DNA of 64,000 nt from Thalassolituus alkanivorans (lineage in GTDB: Bacteria; Pseudomonadota; Gammaproteobacteria; Pseudomonadales; Oceanobacteraceae): the NCBI RefSeq assembly GCF_020447205.1, contig NZ_JAJAEL010000006.1:129865-193864 (forward strand). The letters are read 5' to 3'. This document shows, in pieces, positions 43,909-51,807 of the stretch (position 1 is the first letter of the stretch; each line of letters opens with the position of its first letter). The notes under the pieces were generated by a model. It saw only the letters and a list, made by a program, of their open reading frames with translations, did no database searches and was not told where the DNA came from. The position numbers were made by a program, and so were the translations under genes.

Positions 43909-44454
43909 TCAGAACGCATCAGCGGCGCGTACTACCGGAAAATCGATATCGGTTCTGGCTACCTCATTCAGATAATTGGTAAAAGTATTTTCGGCAACCA
44001 GCGCCACGATTTCGATGATCTGTGCATCGCTGAAACCAGCCGCCCGGACAGCCTCCAGATGAGACGGATTCACATGCCCGCGCTCCCCGGCCACCAGTGC
44101 CGCAAAAGACACAGCAGCCGCGGCCTTGCTGTCATCTGACGTGCCCAGACGATTACGGGATATCTCTTCCTGACTCAGCTTCGCCAGATTCAGCCCCAGA
44201 TAAGCGTGCGCCGACAGGCAGTAATCACAGCGGTTAACCTGAGCAACCGCCAGGGCAATACGTTCACGGGTTTTAACGTCCAGAGTGCCGGACAGTGCCG
44301 CGTTAAAACCGCTGTAAGCCTGCAGTGCTGCGGGGCTGACACCGATCAGACGGAACAGGTTAGGCACCGAACCCAGTTGCCGGTTAACAGCCTCCAGCAC
44401 AGGGCGGGAATCGGCAGCGGAATTTTCCAGAGTGGGAATATCAATAAGGGACAT
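43909..44454 (-). CDS. Carboxymuconolactone decarboxylase/AhpD-like alkylhydroperoxidase
   Basis: The 181-residue protein is an AhpD-like fold member with the redox motif C76-D-Y-C79 and His83 in NRCDYCLSAHAYLG, preceded by the helix TRERIALAVAQV. Such proteins reduce peroxides through the CxxC pair, or act in related disulfide chemistry. The ATG at 44454 follows GAGGA. It is divergent from a LysR gene 125 bases away, the usual arrangement of a regulator with its target. Confidence 0.88.
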   Translation of the reverse strand: MSLIDIPTLENSAADSRPVLEAVNRQLGSVPNLFRLIGVSPAALQAYSGFNAALSGTLDVKTRERIALAVAQVNRCDYCLSAHAYLGLNLAKLSQEEISRNRLGTSDDSKAAAAVSFAALVAGERGHVNPSHLEAVRAAGFSDAQIIEIVALVAENTFTNYLNEVARTDIDFPVVRAADAF

Positions 44455-44579
44455 AGCATTTTCCTCAGTTAAGTTCATCGGGCCCGTTGGGATACGGACC
44501 AGAACCAGTCTAAGGTCTTCCAATACAGACAATAACCAGACAATATTGACTAACACCCTCTCAGAAACTGGAAGAGTAT

Positions 44580-45491
44580 ATGGATCGCCTGGAAGCCATG
44601 GCCCTGTTTATCAAAGTGGCCGAATGCGGCAGCTTTTCGGCTGCGAGCCGTGCACTTAAGGTACCGCTGGCCACAGTCAGCCGTAAGGTATCCGATCTTG
44701 AGAATCACCTGGGTACGCGTCTGCTGGTACGTACCACCCGTAAGCTGACGCTGACCGACAGCGGGCAGACGTATCTGGATTCCGCCTGCCGGATTCTGGA
44801 ACAGGTCGACAGTGCCGAGCGCCTGGCAGCCGGTGAAAATGCTGAACCACGTGGTGAACTGGTGATTGCTGCACCGGTGATGTTTGGCAGCCGCCATATC
44901 ACCCCGCTGGTGTCTGCATTTCTGCAGCAACATCCGGCCATCACCGTCCGTCTGCTGCTGTCTGACCGCAACATTGATCTGGTGGATGAACATGCCGATC
45001 TCGCTATCCGCATCGGCAAACTGCCGGACAGCTCCATGATTGCCACTCAGGTCGGGGTTATGCGCACGGTCATCTGCGCCAGTCCGGCATTACTGCAACA
45101 GACCGGTGTTCCGCAGACAGCAGAAGCACTGGAAAAGCTGCCGGCAATACTGGTCGAATCCCCGTTTCAGTCTCCTTCCTGGCCGGTATTTATCGCTGGC
45201 GATGGCAGTTACCGCGAAATCCAACCATCCCCGAGACTCAGGGTCAGCACAACCGAGGCGGCACTGGCGGCGGCCTGTCTGGGAACCGGTGTCGTACGTC
45301 TGCTGCATTATCAGGTGGCCGATGCTGTCGCCGCCGGCCAGCTGAACATCCTGCTGGCCGGCGCTGAACCTGAACCTGTGCCGGTCAGTATCCTTTACAC
45401 CTCGCGCCGCCACTTACCGGTTAAAGTCCGCTATTTCCTAGATTATGCCGTCCCCCAGCTACGCCAGTTACTGCAATTTAAGCGCCGCTGA
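44580..45491 (+). CDS. LysR family transcriptional regulator
   Basis: The 303-residue protein has the LysR N-terminal helix-turn-helix (MDRLEAMALFIKVAECGSF..., SRALKVPLATVSRKVSDLE) and a C-terminal effector domain with GELVIAAP, VSTTEAALAAACLGTGV and a Cys in FRLH-like regions (TVICASPALL). Length is standard. It belongs to the subgroup near CrgA/DsdC-like oxidative and aromatic regulators. The divergent AhpD-like peroxidase gene is the likely target; the shared 125-base interval would hold the operator. Confidence 0.92.
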   Translation: MDRLEAMALFIKVAECGSFSAASRALKVPLATVSRKVSDLENHLGTRLLVRTTRKLTLTDSGQTYLDSACRILEQVDSAERLAAGENAEPRGELVIAAPVMFGSRHITPLVSAFLQQHPAITVRLLLSDRNIDLVDEHADLAIRIGKLPDSSMIATQVGVMRTVICASPALLQQTGVPQTAEALEKLPAILVESPFQSPSWPVFIAGDGSYREIQPSPRLRVSTTEAALAAACLGTGVVRLLHYQVADAVAAGQLNILLAGAEPEPVPVSILYTSRRHLPVKVRYFLDYAVPQLRQLLQFKRR

Positions 45492-45634
45492 ATGCGCAGC
45501 ACTTCCCGTCGGCGCTAAGCAGAACAGGCATGCAGTAACAGAATTATTCCAAAGGTAAACGCAGCAGCGGCAGCGATGCATAACATCGCAAAATGTTAAG
45601 CCGCTGATCAGGCAGGAGCATTATCAGATACTCC

Positions 45635-45654
45635 GGGAGTGGGTGTTCTATTAG
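45635..45654 (+). repeat. Dispersed GGGTGTC-type motif, copy 2
   Basis: Reads GGGAGTGGGTGTTCTATTAG, preceded at about 45603 by GCTGATCAGGCA, a segment also found 60 bases before copy 3. Confidence 0.5.
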
Positions 45655-45721
45655 TCCTTTTAGACTGGGAATCCTGTGTATCTCTTTATAAAAATCAATT
45701 AATCACAATGATTCTGGATAT

Positions 45722-45937
45722 TTAAAATTTCCGACTTTCTATTTCATAAAAAATAATGGCTGAAGGAATTACAAAAACCAGAAAATTACCAACATTTATC
45801 TTCCAGTTACGTTTACACCTGAGAAAACCAGTAGCAACCAGAAATGTCTCACGATAAGTAAGATCATTTACTATCCGTATATACAGAGAAAGAGCAATAA
45901 CTTCTACAAAAAACACCACAACTGCAAGATCCATCAT
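45722..45937 (-). CDS. Small hypothetical membrane protein
   Basis: A 71-residue protein with two hydrophobic segments (about 3-20, LAVVVFFVEVIALSLYI, and 50-63, FLVFVIPSAIIFY) joined by a basic loop. The ATG at 45937 follows a perfect AGGAGGT at seven bases, strong evidence that it is translated. It lies in the AT-rich accessory stretch. No family was recognised. Confidence 0.55.
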   Translation of the reverse strand: MMDLAVVVFFVEVIALSLYIRIVNDLTYRETFLVATGFLRCKRNWKINVGNFLVFVIPSAIIFYEIESRKF

Positions 45938-46087
45938 ACAATACCTCCTGCACAAGAATTTCCAACCTATTCAATATTGAACAAGCCACATTCTATCAGT
46001 CAGAATCATCTATTAATCATAGTATGAACACATGAGAAATTTTCGCGGGTCCAGCACTGGTCTGAGAACTCCCAAGATTAAGCACCA

Positions 46088-46510
46088 TCACCCCTTACCC
46101 TTCCGACTACCAACAATATCGCCATATAATCGTTTAGTGATTAAAAAGTTCCCTTTCACTACGCTTTCAGCATCCTTACCACAACTCCTGTACTTTTCCA
46201 TTTTTGAGACCTGCTCACCATTTCTTTGCATGGTATAGAGGTGTGCGAGAGGATCAATTTGTTCTTTTTGTGCAACCTTATTCAGCTCTCCCACATAGAA
46301 CTAATATTCTCTTGTTTCTTCGTAAGACAAGATGAAACACTGACTATTTATAAACCAGGCAACTGTCATTGATTGGTAGTGATGGAGAAGAATCTTAAGC
46401 AGCTGCTTCCTGTCGAAATCAGGATTTTCAACAGGTTTTTCTTCATCAGATACTGCTGAGAATGAAATCAGCGCTGTAGATAACAGGATAAGATTTATTA
46501 ATTTTTTCAT
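46088..46510 (-). pseudogene. Secreted hypothetical protein gene interrupted by one in-frame TAG
   Basis: Two consecutive open stretches lie in the same frame, separated only by a TAG at 46303-46301. The first has a signal peptide (MKKLINLILLSTALISFS) and then DEEKPVENPDFDRKQLLK. The second continues with GELNKVAQKEQIDPL and MEKYRSCGKDAE, ending in a basic KGKG tail. Both parts have protein-like composition and the length without the stop would be 140 residues. The simplest reading is a recent nonsense mutation (for example CAG to TAG). Translation of a 69-residue truncated product or amber readthrough is possible. No family was recognised. Confidence 0.55.
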
Positions 46511-46636
46511 GAAATTCCATTGCAATCATATATCTGTTTTTTAAAACCTAATGAGCGACCGCGTTTAAATTTCAACCACAGAGTAGTCATATTGTAACCA
46601 GCCTCTACAATACTCATCTTTATACACTGAAAACCG

Positions 46637-47092
46637 TCAATATTGCTGACAATCATCCTTAAACGAGATATGCACAAAAACCGTATACTTCTCAGCCCGG
46701 TCGGCTTCTGCACCGATATACTTCACATTCATCCCCTTGACCAGGGTAAGCAAAAGCTGATCTGTATTGTCATCACCAATCGATTTATAAGTCACCGGAT
46801 TCGTTACTTGCCCATCTGCTGTCAATGTGAATTCAACAGCCCCTTCACCTTCTTTATCTAACGTGACATAGCGCCCCCCCTGAAAATCAGGTGGCACGGA
46901 CAGCGTAATATCCGGACTGGAGAAACCAAGACCCAAAGACAGCGTACGCTGACAGACCTCGACTTTAGACTCAATGGTAACTCCCCCAGTTCCGGTAGTC
47001 CCACTCAGGCTGTCATCGGCGATCGGCTCAAGGGCATGCAGTGAACCGCTGATAAAACAGAACACCGACAAGATTAATCTGGCAAGCATCAA
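46637..47092 (-). CDS. Secreted hypothetical protein with TonB-like C-terminal domain
   Basis: The 151-residue protein has a signal peptide (MMLARLILSVFCFISGSLHA) followed by PIADDSLSGTTGTGGVTIES, a motif like that at the start of mature FilA/DUF6160-type envelope proteins. The rest (GAVEFTLTADGQVTNPVTYK... to FVHISFKDDC) has the strand pattern and 'GxVxNP' element of TonB C-terminal domains, which in small proteins mediate partner binding. Cysteines Cys47 and Cys148 may pair. Function unknown; likely periplasmic. Confidence 0.5.
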   Translation of the reverse strand: MMLARLILSVFCFISGSLHALEPIADDSLSGTTGTGGVTIESKVEVCQRTLSLGLGFSSPDITLSVPPDFQGGRYVTLDKEGEGAVEFTLTADGQVTNPVTYKSIGDDNTDQLLLTLVKGMNVKYIGAEADRAEKYTVFVHISFKDDCQQY

Positions 47093-47479
47093 AACGTTCC
47101 TTGTGGCTTATATGTTATTTTTTAATGGCGAACGAAGTACCAATTCTAACATATTGAGCAGATCTGGCGCTCACCATAAACCCCAGATTGAGCAATGTTT
47201 CAGCACCGTTGCTGGTAAAGAAGATAAGTCTCGGTCAGCATACAAAAGAATGGACTGCCAACGACTACCCAGCCTTAATCGCTGCAAAGCAGCCTCAGGC
47301 CAGAGCTGCGTCCTTATTTCAACAGCTGATCAGGCAAGCCTGAGAAATAGGTATATCTGAAATCCAGCCTTCAAATCAGAGAGTCTAAGGGTAGGCGTCC
47401 TACTTATTGGACATATAAACGCCCCGAAATCAAGGCATAGCTAGTCTATGACACCGGGGGAGTCTCTATGCATGTCATA
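47093..47479. other. Gene-free accessory stretch
   Basis: About 390 bases with no supported gene. It carries GCTGATCAGGCA near 47326 and copy 3 of the dispersed repeat at 47389-47410; the composition suggests debris of a mobile or duplicated element. Confidence 0.4.
47389..47410 (+). repeat. Dispersed GGGTGTC-type motif, copy 3
   Basis: Reads GGGTAGGCGTCCTACTTATT, the most divergent of the six copies. Confidence 0.4.
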
Positions 47480-48256
47480 TTATGCCCGTAAATTTAACAG
47501 CGAAAAGTCGATATTAATTCGGGTCGAGCTGCTCCAGCCAGGGTTGGCTGCCTTCATCAGGTAAGTATTCTCCACCTTCCCGACAAGAGCCTTGTATACA
47601 ATTAAATCTCCACTTAAGTGCATTGCTACAGGAATTGCGTTTGAGCAATACTCCCGAAATTTATGTGCGTCATACATAGCCAAGGCCATCTCTGCACTGA
47701 ATAACATTATGATATCAGAGCTATTGATATTAGGTGCTACAATCCCATTCTCCTGAAGCAGAATGTCTTTCAGCTCTTCTGGCATTGCAACACTAAAGAA
47801 AGACTCCCATTCAGTTATTTCTAATTGAGTTGCTGGCTTTTTCCTTTCTTCAAGTTTTTTCCAGACATTCTTTCTTTCCTCTTCCTTTTTATACATTTTC
47901 TTAGCCAGACATGAGAAAAGATATGACATGCCGCAATGACGGCAGTAAATTGTACATTTACCTATTTGAACCGAATCACTGCCGCATGCCGTACAGATAA
48001 AAGGATTTACAATTTTGTAGTTTACATACACAGCAATACAGAGTGATAACGGAGCTATAGCCACCCAAATAATGTGATCATAGTAATCGCTCAGCATTTG
48101 GCCAATAAACAAACCTGCCAAAAAGAGAGAAACAAGTATAGCTATGGCTGCAATATGCTTAACCCACCATTTAAAGTAAGCCTTTCTCCGAAATCTTTTG
48201 TCAGTTTTATAAAGGGACTGTGCTTCGTCGGCTGTCAACGTCTTATGAAATTCCAT
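47480..48256 (-). CDS. Membrane protein with zinc ribbon and SUKH (SMI1/KNR4)-like domain
   Basis: The 258-residue protein has two membrane segments (about 34-53 and 62-79), a zinc-ribbon-like set of cysteines (C88xxC91 and C105xxC108), a charged helical linker and a C-terminal SUKH-like domain. The last starts EWESFFSVAMPEELKDILLQENG and includes IPVAMHLSGDLIVYK. SUKH domains occur in immunity proteins against polymorphic toxins. The membrane-tethered arrangement is not the usual stand-alone form. A toxin partner is not adjacent. The composition is AT-rich like its neighbours. Confidence 0.6.
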   Translation of the reverse strand: MEFHKTLTADEAQSLYKTDKRFRRKAYFKWWVKHIAAIAILVSLFLAGLFIGQMLSDYYDHIIWVAIAPLSLCIAVYVNYKIVNPFICTACGSDSVQIGKCTIYCRHCGMSYLFSCLAKKMYKKEEERKNVWKKLEERKKPATQLEITEWESFFSVAMPEELKDILLQENGIVAPNINSSDIIMLFSAEMALAMYDAHKFREYCSNAIPVAMHLSGDLIVYKALVGKVENTYLMKAANPGWSSSTRINIDFSLLNLRA

Positions 48257-48331
48257 CTTCTGATTCGCGATGTAGACTCTAAAAACTGCTGTTCATCTTA
48301 TTGCCACCAGACAAACAGCATCTATTCGGAA

Positions 48332-48490
48332 ATCCACCTTATCACAGCCATCGCCGATGGCAAACGTGTCGCTGCCGTAGAAGTGCTGTTAAGCATTACG
48401 ACCGACGAAGGCCTGGTTATCAGTCAGTCGTCACGGTCGCTGAAAAGCAGCAGGATGAGAGAAGAAAGCAGTGAAAATCAGAGTGGAAGT
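48332..48490 (+). pseudogene. Fragment of a pilU-like gene
   Basis: The translation HLITAIADGKRVAAVEVLL and the following SLKSSRMREESSEN match the C-terminal third of PilU in this window (RLIPTVDGKRAAAVEVLLG and SIKEIMNKSEN). Only about 50 codons are alignable; no ATPase motifs precede it. It is a decayed remnant of a duplicated pilus ATPase gene, not an intact gene. It abuts a repeat copy (48507-48552). Confidence 0.7.
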
Positions 48491-48506
48491 GCTGCCAGTA
48501 AAAACC

Positions 48507-48552
48507 AGACACCCATTGCGATACTAAATTCTTATCATGGGTGTCTTGTTAG
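48507..48552 (+). repeat. Dispersed GGGTGTC-type motif, copy 4, with inverted arm
   Basis: A perfect 10-bp inverted repeat, AGACACCCAT (48507-48516) and ATGGGTGTCT (48537-48546), spaced by 20 bases and followed by TGTTAG. Confidence 0.6.
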
Positions 48553-48605
48553 TAATTGGGCAGTCCATCAAGATGCGGAGAGTGATGTCTATTGAGACAC
48601 CCAAC

Positions 48606-48791
48606 CTAAGATTTGTATTCAATACAGTCCTTGAATATAAGACCTACTTCATAAATGCAATGTGTTCTGATGTTTTCTTTAGGGTAATAGAGGATAAAAG
48701 CAGCCTTATTTCTTACAATATCCTCAGGATCAGATCCGCCAAGTTCAATATTGGCACAGGATGCTAAAACCGAAGACGAAACCACAAGCAA
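48606..48791 (-). CDS. Short hypothetical lipoprotein, start uncertain
   Basis: A 61-residue reading begins at TTG (48791) with LVVSSSVLASC, a lipobox with Cys12, then about 50 residues with two further cysteines (RTHCIYE and FKDCIEY). The hydrophobic part continues upstream in frame (KIVKLLL), so the true start may be a few codons earlier, but no ATG or GTG is there; GGAG lies at about -30. The gene may have lost its start codon. Confidence 0.35.
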   Translation of the reverse strand: MLVVSSSVLASCANIELGGSDPEDIVRNKAAFILYYPKENIRTHCIYEVGLIFKDCIEYKS

Positions 48792-48914
48792 AAGCTTAAC
48801 AATTTTCGCGCAGATGACTCCAAATAAATTATATTTTTTTATTCTTATTTCTGGCTGACTTTGATCTTATCCGAGCCCAGTTTCATGTGACTAAAACCTG
48901 TTTCTGAAACCAAA

Positions 48915-49496
48915 TCAGAAACTTCGCACCACACCGAGAGAGAGCGCCACCCCACTCGTCAATGCGTCACTGAAAAAACGACGGTATTCCAGCTCCAGAC
49001 AACCACCATCATCACACGCACCTGCACTGAATGCAGCATAGGGTTCGAGGTTGATGTTCATCCGTTCGCGCTCACAATCAGCACAATCTTTGACATCCCG
49101 ATTTAGCAGAAAATAGGCAGCTCCTGCTCCGGCTCGCAGATAAGCACCATTTGACCAGAACTTACCAACACCATAAGTGCCCCACAAGCGTCCGCCTTCG
49201 ATACTGGATTCTTCACCAATACCGTTTTCATAGATAACATTGACCGGGTCACGATCTTCGGCATAAGAATAGCCAATGCCTAACTGCCAGTGCTTTGAAA
49301 GCCGGTTGCTTATAGCATCTGCCCTGCTTATGGTATATGCCAGCGTACGCACTACCGGGCCAATGCCCTCTTCATTTGCCAGTTCTGGCTTAACCTGATC
49401 GACAAGCAACGCTACGTGCCGATAAGCCGACGAGTCACCAAGTGTGTGTGAAGAAGCCACCAGCAAGGTGCTTATCAGAAGTGATTTAGGTTTCAT
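48915..49496 (-). CDS. Outer-membrane beta-barrel protein
   Basis: The 193-residue protein has a signal peptide (MKPKSLLISTLLVASSHTLG) and alternating strands such as WQLGIGYSYAED, GRLWGTYGVGKFW, AYLRAGAGAAYFLL and CLELEYRRFFSD. It ends ALSLGVVRSF with a C-terminal Phe, the BAM signature. A small loop holds CADCERERM with two cysteines. It resembles eight-stranded barrels of the OmpW/PagL-like size class, but I cannot assign a family; the strand pattern near the end recalls PagL-type lipid A deacylases. The ATG at 49496 follows AGGGAC. Confidence 0.6.
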   Translation of the reverse strand: MKPKSLLISTLLVASSHTLGDSSAYRHVALLVDQVKPELANEEGIGPVVRTLAYTISRADAISNRLSKHWQLGIGYSYAEDRDPVNVIYENGIGEESSIEGGRLWGTYGVGKFWSNGAYLRAGAGAAYFLLNRDVKDCADCERERMNINLEPYAAFSAGACDDGGCLELEYRRFFSDALTSGVALSLGVVRSF

Positions 49497-49739
49497 GAAG
49501 GTCCCTGTCAGATATATTCCTTCGCATACCTGAAATATACAATACGGAAGCAGAATAATAACTAAACACATGAATATCAACAGAAAATTAAAGCCATATA
49601 TCTCTGAAGATCGTCAGACAAAAGACTACCAATATCAATACCATACAAACTGAACATCAAGGCTTACATCACCATTGACTTCTTAATAGCCTGAGTTAAA
49701 TATACCCATCATCAGGAAAAATCAGGAAACAAACCGATC

Positions 49740-50225
49740 ATGTATCAAGCTATCCGATTAGCTGTTCTTGCTATTATTCTCTTAACCTCAGGGTGTGCGA
49801 CTCAAACATCAACTCAGCCCAAGCCTCTATTTCAGTTCGATCAGACAAAGATGCAGGCTCGTGCCTGGCAAAAGTTGTTACACACCTACGGCAACACCGT
49901 ATTAAATAGCCGAATTACCGACATTTATTATCCTGGTCAGATCTACGACAAATCCCCAAAAGAAGATTCTTTGGATCGAATCTTATTTGTTTTTATACAC
50001 CCTTTCGATCTGAAATTATCCATAGACGAGAAGAATTTTGTCTCCATGACCTACGACCACATAACCTTCACGGTTGCTCTAGATCCTTATGGCAATGTAT
50101 TGAGTCATACAATGTCAAACAAAACCACAACGCACTTAAAAACGAACAACTACGACAGCGTCCCTGAATTCCTTAAGGAGACGAATGAGGTTAAAGCGGC
50201 CTTTAAAGTTTCTGGTAATTTATAA
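49740..50225 (+). CDS. Hypothetical lipoprotein
   Basis: The 161-residue protein has a lipobox LTSGC (Cys19) followed by ATQTS, consistent with outer-membrane sorting. The mature part is mixed alpha/beta, with an ITFTVALDPYGNVLSHTM strand pair recalling SmpA/BamE-like small lipoproteins, but no family is certain. It is monocistronic, in the AT-rich accessory stretch. Confidence 0.55.
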   Translation: MYQAIRLAVLAIILLTSGCATQTSTQPKPLFQFDQTKMQARAWQKLLHTYGNTVLNSRITDIYYPGQIYDKSPKEDSLDRILFVFIHPFDLKLSIDEKNFVSMTYDHITFTVALDPYGNVLSHTMSNKTTTHLKTNNYDSVPEFLKETNEVKAAFKVSGNL

Positions 50226-50338
50226 AATCAAGGGAGCGTCGAATTTATTTATCTACCCACTAACCCCTAGAGCTGACACCCGCTATTGATTCAATTAATA
50301 CACGTTATGCTCCATTTTATGCTCCATTCTGAAATTAA

Positions 50339-50369
50339 TCAGCGATTTATAGATATGGGTGTCTGGTAG
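50339..50369 (+). repeat. Dispersed GGGTGTC-type motif, copy 5
   Basis: CAGCGATTTAT, then ATGGGTGTCTGGTAG; shares its first 11 bases exactly with copy 6, about 240 bases away. Confidence 0.6.
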
Positions 50370-50579
50370 CTCCAAGGGTTTATGGTGCGCGTCGTCTTTG
50401 GACGCCCAGCGTTCGGCTGATGAACCTGAATCTCCGTACTTAATCAGGCTTGACCTGACGTTTGACATATCTGTTATTCGTCAGATGTTGCTAAATCCCT
50501 GCATATTCAACTCCTGTCGCAGCTAATTGCTTAAATTCAACGAAATGAAAGATGCTGACTTCTGTGCCGCAACAGATCC

Positions 50580-50609
50580 AGCGATTTATTGAGGTGGGTG
50601 TCTAAGTAG
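50580..50609 (+). repeat. Dispersed GGGTGTC-type motif, copy 6
   Basis: CAGCGATTTAT, then TGAGGTGGGTGTCTAAGTAG, ending ten bases before the stop of the DUF2971 gene on the other strand. Confidence 0.6.
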
Positions 50610-50618
50610 TTCGTTGGC

Positions 50619-51392
50619 TCAACCTGTAAATGGTATAGATGATTTATAAACCTTTAGATGATCAAATCTATTGGATGCTAAAAATTGATCCATGTCCAAA
50701 GCTAAATCATCCTGATCCTCGCCAGGACCAATCACTACAGCCCGAATGCAAGATTGTGGCAAAACCAATTCGATATAAGGCACTTTAATGCCATTCCGAT
50801 CACGATAAAAAATAGGTGTATTGTCGGCATTTTCAAGAGAGACGACTACTCTATGTTCTTGCTCCGTATAAAATGAAGGGTGTTTTATTGCAATTGAGGA
50901 ATACACTAGAGAGCTTATAAATCGTTCTTTAAATAACCCCAGAAAATATTCTTCATACAACAATGGTAGCGATAAAAAGCCAGGCGAAGACAATGCAACA
51001 TCGCCAGGGCTTTTAGGATAAATACACGACATTACAGAGTTCTGCCTAAATGAGCCATCACAGGTTATAGCCAATGTAATCAGACTCATATCAAAGACAA
51101 TTGCACATTTCCCGTAAGTCCGCCACATGGTCAATTCGTCACCAGCCAAACATAAAGATGATACGAATATATTCAGTTCATCTAACCGACTGAGTGCGTT
51201 TTCTTTCATACATCGTCGACCTACTTCAGAAAGTTTTTTCTCATCAGCGACACTATCAACAAGTATTTCGACTCCATGTACGACTTCAGATTTATCATTA
51301 AGATATCGATAGTGGGTTGCCCACAAACGTCCAGTACTCAAAATATTTTTAGCTGCATTCAAATCAGTGTACTGATATATATTCATAGCCAT
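50619..51392 (-). CDS. DUF2971 family protein
   Basis: The 257-residue cytoplasmic protein opens with YQYTDLNAAKNILSTGRLWAT and YLNDKSEVVHG, the DUF2971 hallmark, followed by VSSLCLAGDELTMWRTYGK and, later, YTEQEHRVVVSLE. DUF2971 proteins are common in genomic islands and near defence genes, but their biochemical role is not settled. The N-terminal layout resembles ADP-ribosyltransferase-like folds, which is a guess. It sits at the right edge of the AT-rich accessory stretch. Confidence 0.75.
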   Translation of the reverse strand: MAMNIYQYTDLNAAKNILSTGRLWATHYRYLNDKSEVVHGVEILVDSVADEKKLSEVGRRCMKENALSRLDELNIFVSSLCLAGDELTMWRTYGKCAIVFDMSLITLAITCDGSFRQNSVMSCIYPKSPGDVALSSPGFLSLPLLYEEYFLGLFKERFISSLVYSSIAIKHPSFYTEQEHRVVVSLENADNTPIFYRDRNGIKVPYIELVLPQSCIRAVVIGPGEDQDDLALDMDQFLASNRFDHLKVYKSSIPFTG

Positions 51393-51592
51393 CCAACTCT
51401 ATTAGATTTTCTGCCAAGCATACTGCTTAGATTTCCGAGTTCCGTAATTAATCCACGCTTTCTCACTTAGATTCAAGAGGAGAGACACAACGGATAACCC
51501 CATTGACTAAAACACAGCAGTTATCCTTGACGCGAACATTAATGAAAAGCAATGAATTCAGCCCCCTCTACGCTTAACCGCAAACAACATCC

Positions 51593-51628
51593 AAAAAAAA
51601 GCCGCTGCTCATTGCTGAGCAGCGGCTT
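51593..51628 (-). terminator. Strong hairpin with T-run, minus strand
   Basis: A 13-bp stem (AAGCCGCTGCTCA / TGAGCAGCGGCTT) with loop TTGC and eight T residues on the minus strand. It may be the distal terminator of purL. Confidence 0.8.
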
Positions 51629-51650
51629 CTCTATTGGTCCGCGATAGTCA

Positions 51651-51667
51651 GGTGGGCAGTGCCCACC
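51651..51667. repeat. GGTGGGCA palindrome, REP-like
   Basis: GGTGGGCA-G-TGCCCACC is a near-perfect 8+8 palindrome followed by CTACA; this 'gtgggc..gcccaccctac' form is familiar from dispersed intergenic palindromes in proteobacteria. Confidence 0.55.
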
Positions 51668-51720
51668 CTACAATGCAAAGCACTCACCTGAAACGTTAAC
51701 GAAGCAGGCAGAGCAAGGCT

Positions 51721-51778
51721 AAAAGCGGGGCAAGAAGGCGGAGTTTAGCCCGCTAAATGAGCACTTCGCCCCGCTTTT
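51721..51778 (-). terminator. Long-stem hairpin after purL
   Basis: An 11-bp stem AAAAGCGGGGC / GCCCCGCTTTT encloses a second hairpin (GGCGGAGTTTAGC ... ) and ends in TTTT on either strand; it lies 30-90 bases past the purL stop. It may be a REP element doing duty as a terminator. Confidence 0.65.
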
Positions 51779-51807
51779 CAACACAGCTCTGGCAATGCAG
51801 TTAGTTT

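Larger units (their letters stand above)
50226..50618. other. Gene-free stretch with two repeat copies
   Basis: About 390 bases with no supported gene. Repeat copies 5 and 6 lie at 50339-50369 and 50580-50609, each led by CAGCGATTTAT. GACACCC at 50275-50281 is the inverse of GGGTGTC in copy 5. This may be the remains of a small mobile element. Confidence 0.45.

Noticed and set aside
43852-50609. The dispersed GGGTGTC motifs as integron attC sites
   Set aside because: The RYYYAAC/GTTRRRY core boxes and paired imperfect arms of attC sites were not found, gene orientations are mixed and no integrase is in the window.
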